Below are positions 1-7,270 of a stretch of DNA of 12,205 nucleotides, in pieces. Made by a program: the position numbers and the translations under genes. The notes beneath the pieces are model-generated. The model had not been told where the DNA came from. It saw only the letters and a list, made by a program, of their open reading frames with translations, and searched no databases. Each line of letters begins with the position of its first letter. Within the stretch, counting starts at the first letter, position 1. Source of the DNA: Geminicoccaceae bacterium (lineage in GTDB: Bacteria; Pseudomonadota; Alphaproteobacteria; Geminicoccales; Geminicoccaceae); NCBI GenBank assembly GCA_030824835.1, contig JAPJRA010000049.1:1-12205 (forward strand), in the 5' to 3' direction.

Positions 1-276
1 CGGCAGCAGGGGCGCACCGTCGAAGCCCACCAGCATCACCACCGCCGATGCCACCAGCAGCTTGTCGGCCACCGGGTCGAGCCAGCGGCCGAACAGCGAC
101 TGCTGCTGCCAGTTGCGGGCCAGATAGCCGTCCACATAGTCGGTCGTGGCGGCGATCGCGAAGATGGCGCAGGCGACATAGCGGGCCCAGTCGCCCTCGA
201 TGTAGAACATCGCCACCAGAAGCGGGATGCAGCCGATCCGGCTGACGGTCAGAAGATTGGGTGTGCTGGTCAGCAT
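1..276 (-). CDS. pgsA: CDP-diacylglycerol--glycerol-3-phosphate 3-phosphatidyltransferase, N-terminal part (cut by left edge)
   Basis: This is an open frame from ATG at 276 to the window edge, giving 92 residues of an enzyme usually near 180-200. Family knowledge: PgsA is an inner-membrane enzyme that joins CDP-diacylglycerol and glycerol-3-phosphate to make phosphatidylglycerophosphate, the committed step to phosphatidylglycerol and cardiolipin. The full CDP-alcohol phosphatidyltransferase motif D-x2-D-G-x2-A-R-x8-G-x3-D-x3-D is visible at residues 46-71 (D46, D49, G50, A53, R54, G63, D67, D71). The N-terminus MLTSTPNLLTVSRI is typical, and hydrophobic stretches lie at about 13-25 and 34-45. 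The start is 18 bp after the uvrC stop, so it is probably co-transcribed with uvrC, a common alphaproteobacterial pairing. Other CDP-alcohol transferases share the motif; the start sequence and the uvrC neighbour favour PgsA. Confidence 0.93.
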   Translation of the reverse strand, partial: MLTSTPNLLTVSRIGCIPLLVAMFYIEGDWARYVACAIFAIAATTDYVDGYLARNWQQQSLFGRWLDPVADKLLVASAVVMLVGFDGAPLLP

Positions 277-294
277 GGCTCGGCCTGTCTCGGC

Positions 295-2187
295 TCAGGC
301 GCCGTCGTGGAAGAAGTCATGGATCGCCTTCGCCACCGCCCGATCAATCCCCGGGACCCGCTCGAGGTCCAAAATACCGGCTTCGGCCACTCCGCGGGGC
401 GAGCCGAAATGGTTGAGCAACGCTCGCTTGCGCTTCGCCCCGACCCCCGGCACCTGATCGAGTACCGAACGCCCGATGTCACGAGTCCGCTTGCCTCGAT
501 GCGTCTGGATCGCGAACCGATGCGCCTCGTCTCGCAACCGTTGCACAAAGTAGAGGACCGGGTCGCGCGGGTCCAGCGCCAGCGGCTCGCGTCCCGGCAG
601 GAAGAATCGCTCCTGCCCTGCGTTGCGCTCGGGCCCCTTGGCGACCGCCAGCAGCGCCAGGTCGACCAGCCCCAACTCCGCCAGGATCGCCTGCGCCGCG
701 GCGAGCTGGCCGCCACCGCCGTCGATGATCACGAGATCGGGCCAGCTGCTCCCCGCCCGTTCCGGGTCGTCCTTAATCAGACGGGCGAAGCGCCTCTGCA
801 GCACCTCGCGCATCATGGCGTAGTCGTCACCCGGCGCCAGCTCGGCACCCTTGATGTTGAAGGTGCGGTAGCTCTTCTTGTCGAACCCCTCCGGCCCGGC
901 AACGATGAAGGCGCCAATCGCGTTGCTGCCCTGAATATGGCTGTTGTCGTAGACCTCGATGCGCGCCGGCGTCGACGGCAGATCGAACCGCTCGCCCAGC
1001 TGCTCGAGCAGAGCCTCCTGACTGGCCGTATCGGCGAGCCGCCGCGCCAGCGCCTGGCGGGCGTTGGTGAGCGCGATCTCGACCAGCTGCCGGCGATCGC
1101 CTCGCTGCGGCACCACCAGCTGCACCTTGCGTCCCGCCCGCACCCCCAGCGCCTCGGCGACCAAGGCCTGCTCGGCCACCGGTTCGGCCAACAGCAGCAG
1201 CGGTGCCGGCACCCGCTCGGCATAGAACTGGGCCAGGAACGCCGCCAGGATCTCCGCCCGCGACAGGTCCTTGGTGTGCACGGGATAGTAGGCTCGATTC
1301 CCGTAATTGCAGCCGTTGCGGTAGAAGAAGACTTGCACGCAGACCTGCCCGCCCTCGTGGTGCGCTGCGATCACGTCTGCATCGTCAACCGCCTCGGTGT
1401 TGATGCCCTGGCGCGCCTGGATGTGCGCCATGGCCTTCAGCCGGTCACGCAGGACGGCCGCGCGCTCGAAATCGAGCTCGCCGCTGGCGCCCAGCATCTC
1501 GTCCTGCAGCCGGACCTGCACCTCGTCCGAACGGCCGGAGAGGAACTGCCGGACCTCGCCGACGATGCGGCCATACTCCTCGCGCCCGATCCTGCCCACG
1601 CACGGGGCCGAGCAGCGCTTGATCTGATACTGCAGGCAGGGGCGCGTCCGCGTCGAGAACACGCTGTCGCGGCAGCTGCGCAGCGGGAAGGCCTTCAGCA
1701 GCGCGTTCAGCGTCTCGTTGACCGCCCCGGCCGAAGCGAACGGGCCGAAATATTCGGTGTCCGGCCGTTTGGCCCCGCGATGCTTCCCGATCAGCGGAAA
1801 CTCGTGGCCATGGCGGACGAAGATGTAGGGAAAGCTCTTGTCGTCGCGCAGGACGATGTTGAAGGTGGGTCGATAGCGCTTGATCAGGTTGGCTTCGAGC
1901 AGCAGCGCCTCGACCTCGCTGGCCGTGGTCACGAACTCCATCGACCGGGTGAGGGCGATCATCCGCTGCAGTCGCGCCGGCAGCACCTGCGGCTTGGTAT
2001 AGGCGGGCACCCGCTTCTTCAGCGACTTAGCCTTGCCGACATAGAGCACGTCGCCGCGCTCATCGAGCATGCGATAGACGCCGGCATCGTTCGGCAGGGT
2101 CGGCAGCAGACTGCGAATCAGCTCCGCCCCGGTCAGGGCGGCCGGCCGGCCGGGCTCGACAGCAAGCATGTTGGTGAGGTCGCCCAT
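295..2187 (-). CDS. uvrC: Excinuclease ABC subunit C
   Basis: This 630-residue protein is full length for UvrC, the nuclease of nucleotide excision repair that cuts on both sides of a lesion after UvrA and UvrB load. The GIY-YIG nuclease domain (3' incision) spans about 30-110, with GVY at 36-38 and YVG at 49-51. Four cysteines (172, 184, 192, 196) match the iron-sulfur cluster pattern known for UvrC. A UVR domain for UvrB contact lies near 224-252. The RNase H-like endonuclease (5' incision) shows its D-D-H triad as D414 (YDNSH), D489 (IIDGGGGQ) and H556 (RDEAHRF). Tandem helix-hairpin-helix motifs (VPGVGAKRK, VPGIDRAVA) close the protein. ATG at 2187 lacks a strong Shine-Dalgarno, and M7 is a possible alternative start. 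It lies 49 bp after the flavin monooxygenase gene and 18 bp before pgsA. Confidence 0.97.
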   Translation of the reverse strand: MGDLTNMLAVEPGRPAALTGAELIRSLLPTLPNDAGVYRMLDERGDVLYVGKAKSLKKRVPAYTKPQVLPARLQRMIALTRSMEFVTTASEVEALLLEANLIKRYRPTFNIVLRDDKSFPYIFVRHGHEFPLIGKHRGAKRPDTEYFGPFASAGAVNETLNALLKAFPLRSCRDSVFSTRTRPCLQYQIKRCSAPCVGRIGREEYGRIVGEVRQFLSGRSDEVQVRLQDEMLGASGELDFERAAVLRDRLKAMAHIQARQGINTEAVDDADVIAAHHEGGQVCVQVFFYRNGCNYGNRAYYPVHTKDLSRAEILAAFLAQFYAERVPAPLLLLAEPVAEQALVAEALGVRAGRKVQLVVPQRGDRRQLVEIALTNARQALARRLADTASQEALLEQLGERFDLPSTPARIEVYDNSHIQGSNAIGAFIVAGPEGFDKKSYRTFNIKGAELAPGDDYAMMREVLQRRFARLIKDDPERAGSSWPDLVIIDGGGGQLAAAQAILAELGLVDLALLAVAKGPERNAGQERFFLPGREPLALDPRDPVLYFVQRLRDEAHRFAIQTHRGKRTRDIGRSVLDQVPGVGAKRKRALLNHFGSPRGVAEAGILDLERVPGIDRAVAKAIHDFFHDGA

Positions 2188-2236
2188 GACGGCTTAGTGG
2201 GCATGGACAGCGCGTCGGTCAAGCCCGCGCGCCGGC

Positions 2237-3418
2237 TCAGCCGGTCTGCATCCCATGCTTAACCGCGAGCCGCTTCAACGGCGGCACGTGCTCGATCGCG
2301 TTCAGCGCCAGGCTGCGCGCCGCGCGCACGGGCGCCAGCTCGGCGGTGAAGACGCGAACCAGCCCATCGGTCAGCCAAAGGCGCTGCGTGTTGTCCGCGC
2401 GGCGGGCACGCGCGTAGGGCAGCAGCGCTTCGCCGGAGCCGATGTCCTGGCTGCGCTTCCGCGCCGTCACGATGGCATCGACCAGCGCCCCGACGTCGGC
2501 TACCCCCATGTTGAAGCCCTGCGCGTGGATCGGATGGACACCGTGCGCCGCATCGCCGACCAGTGCCACCCGCGGCGCCACATAGTGGCGCGCATGCTGG
2601 GCTCCCAACGGATAGACGACCGGTCCACTGTCGAGCTCGATTCGCCCCAGAACCCCGTCGCTGGCGCGGTCGAAAGCCGCGACCAGCTCGGTGCCCGGCA
2701 AGTCCGCGAGACGTCGGGCCTCGCTCGGCCGCTCGACCCAGGTGATGCCTGTCCTACGGCCCGGTAATGGCAGCGTCGCCAATGGCCCGCCCGGGCGCAG
2801 CCACTCGAACACGGCCCCCCGATGCGGCCGGTCGTGACGCAGGATCAAGGTCAGAGCCTGCTGGTCGTAAGCCCAGCGGTCGACCCCGATCCGGGCCAGC
2901 TCGCGCACCCGGGATCCTCTACCGTCCGCCCCCACCACCACGACCGTCTCGATCACCCGTCCGTCGGCGAGCGTGACCTGCATGGCACCGCCGACGCGGC
3001 AGAGGCTGGCGACCTCGCCTTGCAGGAACGACGCGGCACCGGCGTGATCGACGAAGGCCTCGAGGAGGCTCCGGCGCAGAGCCACGTGCTCGACCCCTGC
3101 CCCGAACGGCTGCCCGCCATGCGCAGCACTCTCGTACTGCACATGACCACCTCCAGCGACATCGGTCACCGATACCCGCTCGATCGCCGCGGTCTGTGGG
3201 CCTACCCTCGACCACGCGCGGAGCCGCCGGAAAAGAGCGACGCTGCCGGCCAGCAGGGCCAGGGTCCGCCCATCGGAGCGGGCCTCGACGATGGAGCTTC
3301 GTGGCTGGCGCTCAACCAGCAGGACGGAGACGCCAGCCGCAGCCAGGGCAGCCCCCAGGAGGAGGCCGGCATGGCCCCCACCCACGATCAGAACTTCGGC
3401 GCGCGCTGGTTCGCTCAT
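2237..3418 (-). CDS. UbiH/UbiF/VisC-family FAD-dependent monooxygenase, probably ubiquinone ring hydroxylase
   Basis: This 393-residue protein belongs to the flavoprotein family that hydroxylates the aromatic ring of ubiquinone precursors (UbiH, UbiF, UbiL, COQ6). Visible landmarks are the N-terminal dinucleotide fold VLIVGGGHAGLLLG at 9-22 with the acidic strand end LLVE at 33-36, the family signature VGADGRGSRVR at 162-172, and the FAD ribityl motif VALVGDAAHGVHP at 284-296. The loop after it reads HAQGFNMG where most relatives have AGQGLNLG. Which ring position it acts on cannot be told from sequence; alphaproteobacteria may carry UbiL or UbiM with relaxed site preference, so no symbol is given. 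It starts at ATG 3418, 43 bp after the rpoH stop, and ends 49 bp before uvrC, consistent with one transcript. A non-quinone aromatic monooxygenase is less likely given length and motifs. Confidence 0.85.
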   Translation of the reverse strand: MSEPARAEVLIVGGGHAGLLLGAALAAAGVSVLLVERQPRSSIVEARSDGRTLALLAGSVALFRRLRAWSRVGPQTAAIERVSVTDVAGGGHVQYESAAHGGQPFGAGVEHVALRRSLLEAFVDHAGAASFLQGEVASLCRVGGAMQVTLADGRVIETVVVVGADGRGSRVRELARIGVDRWAYDQQALTLILRHDRPHRGAVFEWLRPGGPLATLPLPGRRTGITWVERPSEARRLADLPGTELVAAFDRASDGVLGRIELDSGPVVYPLGAQHARHYVAPRVALVGDAAHGVHPIHAQGFNMGVADVGALVDAIVTARKRSQDIGSGEALLPYARARRADNTQRLWLTDGLVRVFTAELAPVRAARSLALNAIEHVPPLKRLAVKHGMQTG

Positions 3419-3461
3419 CCGCTGCTAGTTGCCCCAGCCGCTACCGGGCGTCCAGCTCCGC

Positions 3462-4358
3462 TCAGGCCGGCACCGCCGTGAACAGCTCGAGCTCGATCGG
3501 ATCGTTGACCCGTCGGAGCAGCGCCGCCTTCAACTTCTGCAGGGCACGGTGCTCGATCTGCCGCACCCGCTCCTTGCTGATCCCCAGGCGCACGCCGAGC
3601 TCCTCCAGCGTGCGCCCTTCCTCGCTCAGCCGCCGCTCACGGATGATCGTCTGCTCGCGCTCGCTGAGCTCCGCCAGGGAGGAGTTGAGCCAGATCGACC
3701 GTTGCAGGCTGTCGTGGCTGAGCGTCGCGTTCTCCTCGGGGCTCGGACGGTCATCGGTGAGAAAGTCCTGCCAGGCATCCTCGCCAGTTGGGCTGACCGT
3801 GGCGTTCAGCGATTGGTCGCCGCCCATCAGCCGCATCTCCATCGCCTCGACCTCGGTCACGTCGACCGCCAGCTCCTGCGCGATGTAGGCCTTGCCGGCC
3901 TCGTTCAGATGGCCGTAGTGCCCGTCGTCGATCTTGGCGCGCAGACGGCGGAGGTTGAAGAACAGGGACTTCTGCGCGGCGGTGGTGCCCGTGCGGACCA
4001 CCGACCAGTTGCGCAAGATGAAGTCCTGCATGGCGGAGCGGATCCACCACGCCGCATAGGTCGAGAACCGCACGTCACGCTCGGGCTCGAACCGTGCCGC
4101 CGCCTGCATCAGACCGACCACGCCCTCCTGCACCAGATCCGCCATCGGCAAGCCATAATTCTTGAACCTACTGGCCGTGCTGATCACGAGACGCATATAG
4201 GCAGTGGTCAGCTCGTGCAGAGCCCGCTCGTCGCGTTGCGAACGCCACCGACGGGCGAGGTCGAGTTCATGCTGACGCGACAAGAGGGGTGCATTCATCG
4301 ACTGCCGGATCAGGCGGCGATGCGCCTGCTGCGTGTCGATGGTTTGGCTCATCGCCAT
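3462..4358 (-). CDS. rpoH: RNA polymerase sigma-32 (heat-shock) factor
   Basis: This 298-residue RpoH-family sigma factor directs RNA polymerase to heat-shock or oxidative-stress promoters. Region 2 spans about 50-122 (DLVQEGVVGLMQA, RFSTYAAWWIR, ILRNWS). The RpoH box is QKSLFFNLR at 129-137, and the region 4.2 helix-turn-helix is at 250-277 (TLEELGVRLGISKERVRQIE). The open frame extends upstream to a GTG at 4382 and an ATG at 4379, but I chose ATG 4358 because a GGAGG sits 8 nt before it, whereas the upstream starts have no such site. Alphaproteobacteria often have two paralogues. The box wording and the long 145-215 linker suggest the RpoH2 type, but that is inference. It is the first gene of the minus-strand run and transcribes away from acyP. 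The dnaK-dnaJ pair, classic RpoH targets, lies in the same window. Confidence 0.92.
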   Translation of the reverse strand: MAMSQTIDTQQAHRRLIRQSMNAPLLSRQHELDLARRWRSQRDERALHELTTAYMRLVISTASRFKNYGLPMADLVQEGVVGLMQAAARFEPERDVRFSTYAAWWIRSAMQDFILRNWSVVRTGTTAAQKSLFFNLRRLRAKIDDGHYGHLNEAGKAYIAQELAVDVTEVEAMEMRLMGGDQSLNATVSPTGEDAWQDFLTDDRPSPEENATLSHDSLQRSIWLNSSLAELSEREQTIIRERRLSEEGRTLEELGVRLGISKERVRQIEHRALQKLKAALLRRVNDPIELELFTAVPA

Positions 4359-4366
4359 GAGACCTG

Positions 4367-4371
4367 CCTCC
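4367..4371 (-). promoter_or_regulatory. Ribosome binding site of rpoH
   Basis: The minus strand reads GGAGG followed by 8 nt (CAGGTCTC) and then ATG at 4358. This is the clearest Shine-Dalgarno in the window. It decides the rpoH start against the longer GTG/ATG options at 4382/4379 and the ATG at 4352, which would be 14 nt away. Confidence 0.75.
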
Positions 4372-4400
4372 GTTTGCATCACGTGGTGCCGACTGCTCCA

Positions 4401-4419
4401 GCGATGAACATTTCATCGC
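4401..4419. promoter_or_regulatory. Perfect inverted repeat in the rpoH leader
   Basis: GCGATGAA-CAT-TTCATCGC on the plus strand is a perfect palindrome with 8-bp arms and a 3-nt centre. It lies 42 bp upstream of the rpoH start codon and in the rpoH-acyP divergent gap. It could be an operator for a dimeric repressor or activator, or an mRNA hairpin in the rpoH leader; a 3-nt loop in RNA is tight but possible. I do not recognise the binding protein. Confidence 0.4.
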
Positions 4420-4487
4420 AGTCTCGGTGCCCACACGAAATGGCTTACGGCGTCGATTCCCCGGCAGATCAGCCAGCACACGGCAAT

Positions 4488-4516
4488 TTGACCGGCGCCA
4501 CGCCCGCTCGTACGAG
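4488..4516 (+). promoter_or_regulatory. Candidate sigma-70-type promoter for acyP
   Basis: TTGACC at 4488-4493 (5 of 6 to TTGACA) is followed by exactly 17 nt and TACGAG at 4511-4516 (3 of 6 to TATAAT). Transcription would begin near 4523, about 26 nt before the acyP ATG. The -10 half lies in a perfect 10-bp palindrome, CTCGTACGAG (4507-4516). The -35 is good and the -10 is weak, as is common in GC-rich alphaproteobacteria; the assignment is inference. Confidence 0.35.
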
Positions 4517-4548
4517 GGCTTGAGAGCAGCGGATAACGGGTCAAACCC

Positions 4549-4839
4549 ATGGTCGCGACACCGAATCTATCGGCAAGGGTACGAATCTACGGTACAGTGC
4601 AGGGTGTATGGTTTCGGGCATGGACGGCGCGCGAAGCGACGCAGCTCGGTCTCGACGGCTGGGTCCGCAACCGGGCCGACGGATCCGTCGAGGCGGTGTT
4701 TCAAGGGTCAGCGGCGGCCGTGACGAGCATGATCGAGCGCTGCCGGCGTGGACCGCCGGCGGCTCGAGTCGAGCGGATCGAACAAACGGTGGAACTGGAC
4801 CCGGTGCCAGCAGGTTTCGTGCAGCGGTCGAGTTGCTGA
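4549..4839 (+). CDS. acyP: Acylphosphatase
   Basis: This 96-residue protein is the usual size for acylphosphatase, a small soluble enzyme that hydrolyses the carboxyl-phosphate bond of acylphosphates such as acetyl phosphate and carbamoyl phosphate. The phosphate-binding loop [10 protein letters not shown] (14-23) ends in the catalytic R23. The second active-site residue, N41, sits in [17 protein letters not shown] (37-53), matching the canonical numbering of the family. ATG at 4549 is the only sensible start; the Shine-Dalgarno is weak. It is divergent from rpoH, with a 190-bp gap, and is followed 32 bp later by the secreted DUF6134-like gene in the same direction, so a two-gene transcript is likely. 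The C-terminus (GFVQRSSC) is slightly unusual but of normal length. Confidence 0.93.
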   Translation: MVATPNLSARVRIYGTVQGVWFRAWTAREATQLGLDGWVRNRADGSVEAVFQGSAAAVTSMIERCRRGPPAARVERIEQTVELDPVPAGFVQRSSC

Positions 4840-4871
4840 CTGGAAACAAGGAATGTTTGGGACACGATGCG

Positions 4872-5585
4872 ATGATGCCGCACCAGCATAATCCGAAGGG
4901 CTCATGCCTTTTGTCCACCACCCGCCGCGGAGCGGCAGGTTGGCTGCTGACAGGCATTGCTTCCGGCTTCATCCTTCGAGGCGTACCGGCCATGGCGGCA
5001 CCGATGGCAGTCCCATCCAATGCCCTCTTCGACGTCTACCGCAAAGGCAGCCGGATCGGCCTCCACGAGATGCGGTTCGAGGCCAATGCCGAAGGGCTCT
5101 CCGTGTCGAGCCGCGTCGAGCTGGCAGTGAAAATGGCCTTCGTCACGGTCTACAGCTACCAGCAGACCGGACGGGACGAGTGGCGGGACGGGGTGCTGAC
5201 GCGCACCCGGATCGACACCAACGACGACGGCAAGAAGACCGTGGTGGAGGCCGAGACCCGGAACGATAAGCTGGCGGTGCAGGGGCCAACCGGTTCCTAT
5301 GAGACGGCTCTCGGCTCGATGACCGATCTGAGCTTCTGGAACGATGCGATCACCCAGGGACCGCCGCTGATCGACAGCCAGACCGCCGAGCTCATCCACA
5401 TGGCGGTCCAGCCCGACACCGTCGAGACGATCCAGGTGCTGGGCCAGCCGGTGGAGGCGAGGCGCTACGCGATGGCCGCCACGAAAGGGCGCTCGGGCAC
5501 GGTGTGGTACGATTCGACCAACAAGCTCGTGAAGGCGATCGTGGTCACCCGCGGCGAGACCTTGGGCTACGAGCTGGCCGCCTAG
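4872..5585 (+). CDS. Secreted DUF6134-like protein with possible Tat signal
   Basis: The product has 237 residues from ATG 4872. I match it by memory to the DUF6134 family of unknown function: FDVYRKGSRIGLHEMRFE near 53-70 opens a beta-rich domain with ELAVKMAFVTVYSYQQTGRDEWRDG, and the end GTVWYDSTNKLVKAIV is typical. The N-terminus looks like an export signal: TTRR at 16-19, a hydrophobic stretch of about 20 residues, and a probable cleavage after AMA near 42, so it is likely periplasmic. The twin arginine suggests Tat, but the residues after RR (GAAGWLL) fit the consensus only loosely. A TTG at 4911, 10 nt after GAAGGG, would give 224 residues starting MSTTRRGAAG, a more typical Tat length. 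The two ATGs at 4872/4875 have weak ribosome sites. No catalytic motif is seen. It follows acyP and its stop overlaps the convergent adenine deaminase stop. Confidence 0.8.
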   Translation: MMPHQHNPKGSCLLSTTRRGAAGWLLTGIASGFILRGVPAMAAPMAVPSNALFDVYRKGSRIGLHEMRFEANAEGLSVSSRVELAVKMAFVTVYSYQQTGRDEWRDGVLTRTRIDTNDDGKKTVVEAETRNDKLAVQGPTGSYETALGSMTDLSFWNDAITQGPPLIDSQTAELIHMAVQPDTVETIQVLGQPVEARRYAMAATKGRSGTVWYDSTNKLVKAIVVTRGETLGYELAA

Positions 5586-7270
5586 CAGGGCACCAGCCGC
5601 AGGCCTTCCGGGCCGGCCGCCACATAGCCACGGTCGGTAAGCTTGAGATGCGGGATCACCGGTAGGGGCAGGAATGCCAGCTGCAGCAGTGGCTCCGCCA
5701 TGCTGCAGCCGCAGGCGGCGGCAGCGGCACGCAGCGGTTTCAGCCGGGCCTCGACGAAGCCGAAGCTGCGATCGCTCATCAAGCCGGCCACGGGCAGCGG
5801 AAGGTCCGCCAGCACGGTGCCGTCGCGCACAACGACCGCACCGCCTTGCAGCGCGATGAGATGATTCACCGCTGTGGCCATGTCGGCCGTGTTGTCGCCC
5901 GCGACGATCAGATTGTGGCTGTCATGGCCGATGCTGGACGCAATGGCGCCGTGCATGGCCCCGAAGCCGGTCACGAGACCCCTGCCGATATTGCCGTTGC
6001 GGCCGTGCCGCTCCAGTACTGCCAGGTTCAGGACGGGGTCGGCGCATGCTCCCAGCGTCAGGTGATCCGTGATCAGCGACAACGCGCGCGCGCCGATGAC
6101 GGGCGTATCGCCGTCGGGCCGGAAGGCCAGCAGGTCCGCGTCGACGGGAGCACGCTGCACCGAGCCATAGCCGACCGGCGCCGGATGGCTTCGGCCGGCG
6201 AACAGCGCCGGCTCGACGAGGCGCCCGCCGCAGACCGTCTGCGCCACCGCCACCGAGTTCAGATCATCGAGCAGCACGAGATCGGCGCGGTAGCCGGCCC
6301 CGATCACGCCACGGTCGCCGAGGCCGAAGGCCATGGCGGCTGCCAGCGAGGCCGCCCGATAGACCGCGAGCACCGGTGCGCCGGCGTCGATCGCCTTGCG
6401 CATCGCGGCGTCGATGTGCCCTTCCTCGACGATCTCCAGCGGATTGCGGTCGTCGGTGCAGAAGGCGATGCGCGGCCAGGTGAGATCGGTCAGCAACGGC
6501 GCCAGGGCGGTCACGTTCTTGGCGATCGAGCCCTCGCGCATCAGCACGATCATGCCCTTGGCCAGCTTCTCCTGAGCCTCGTCCAGGGTCGTGCACTCGT
6601 GGTCGGTGCGGATGCCCGCCGCCAGATAGCCGTTGAGCGGCAGGCCGCGGAGCAGCGGCGCATGGCCATCGACGTGGGCATCGGCGAACGCCTCGAGCTT
6701 GGCCAGAAGACCCTCATCCTTGGCGAGCACGCCGGGGAAGTTCATCACCTCGGCCAGGCCCAGGACCGCCGGGTGGGCACGTAGCGGCAGCAGGTCGGCC
6801 ACCTCCAGCCGAGCTCCCGCCGTCTCCAACTCGGTCGCCGGGACGCAGGAGCTCAGGTTCACGCGTAACGTCATGGCGAGGCTCTCACTCGCCTGCAGAA
6901 AATACCGGATGCCCGCCACGCCCAGCACGTTGGCGATCTCATGCGGATCGCAGATGGCGGTGGTCGTGCCATGGGGCAGCACGCCCTGCTCGAACTCGGC
7001 GGGTACCACCAGCGAACTCTCGATGTGGAGGTGGGTGTCGATGAAGCCCGGCGCCACCACCCGCCCCCGGGCGTCGATCTCCCGCCGGCCGCGATAGGTA
7101 TCGTGGGTACCGACAATGCGGTCGCCACAGATCGCGATGTCACCGGGGTCGATCGTGCCGGTCGCAGTGTTCAGGATCCGGGCGTTCTTGATCACGAGAT
7201 CGGCCGGCTCACGGCCCGCACCCTGCTCGATCCGCCGCCCCAGCTCCGTACGCGTCGCTGCTCCGGACAT
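5582..7270 (-). CDS. ade: Adenine deaminase (amidohydrolase superfamily)
   Basis: This 562-residue enzyme converts adenine to hypoxanthine and ammonia in purine salvage and nitrogen scavenging. Metal-site and family motifs in order are THLHIESS near 79-86, TTTAICDPHEIANVLG near 102-117, GLAEVMNFPGV at 171-181, DGHAP at 201-205, TDHE at 222-225, LMREGS near 243-248 and CTDDR at 271-275. The C-terminal part has SSIGHDSHNLIVAG and LPVIPHLKLTDRG, both characteristic of AdeC-type enzymes. The open frame extends to 7336, but ATG 7270 (MSGAATRTELGRRI) gives family length and has AAAGG 10 nt upstream. That ATG overlaps the stop of the dehydratase gene in TGATG, so translation is probably coupled. The 3' end shares CTAG with the convergent DUF6134-like gene, leaving no space for a terminator. 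Another cyclic amidohydrolase is unlikely given these motifs. Confidence 0.93.
   Translation of the reverse strand: MSGAATRTELGRRIEQGAGREPADLVIKNARILNTATGTIDPGDIAICGDRIVGTHDTYRGRREIDARGRVVAPGFIDTHLHIESSLVVPAEFEQGVLPHGTTTAICDPHEIANVLGVAGIRYFLQASESLAMTLRVNLSSCVPATELETAGARLEVADLLPLRAHPAVLGLAEVMNFPGVLAKDEGLLAKLEAFADAHVDGHAPLLRGLPLNGYLAAGIRTDHECTTLDEAQEKLAKGMIVLMREGSIAKNVTALAPLLTDLTWPRIAFCTDDRNPLEIVEEGHIDAAMRKAIDAGAPVLAVYRAASLAAAMAFGLGDRGVIGAGYRADLVLLDDLNSVAVAQTVCGGRLVEPALFAGRSHPAPVGYGSVQRAPVDADLLAFRPDGDTPVIGARALSLITDHLTLGACADPVLNLAVLERHGRNGNIGRGLVTGFGAMHGAIASSIGHDSHNLIVAGDNTADMATAVNHLIALQGGAVVVRDGTVLADLPLPVAGLMSDRSFGFVEARLKPLRAAAAACGCSMAEPLLQLAFLPLPVIPHLKLTDRGYVAAGPEGLRLVPC

Noticed and set aside
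307..2262. 651-codon open frame on the plus strand opposite uvrC
   Set aside because: It is antisense to a complete uvrC with all catalytic residues. Its translation is low-complexity R/L/D/H-rich text without motifs, as expected opposite GC-rich codons.
4359..4382. Upstream rpoH starts (GTG 4382, ATG 4379)
   Set aside because: They would place the GGAGG inside the coding region; the 8-nt spacing to ATG 4358 is far better.
4444..4471. ECF-sigma-like promoter upstream of rpoH (TGATCT and CGTAAG on the minus strand)
   Set aside because: Resembles stress-sigma promoters reported for some RpoH2 genes, but the -10 half is poor and the spacing is not certain, so it is too weak to list as a feature.
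3429..4523. 364-codon plus-strand open frame opposite rpoH
   Set aside because: Shadow of rpoH; its content is arginine/histidine/leucine-rich with no motif, and it runs through the rpoH control region.
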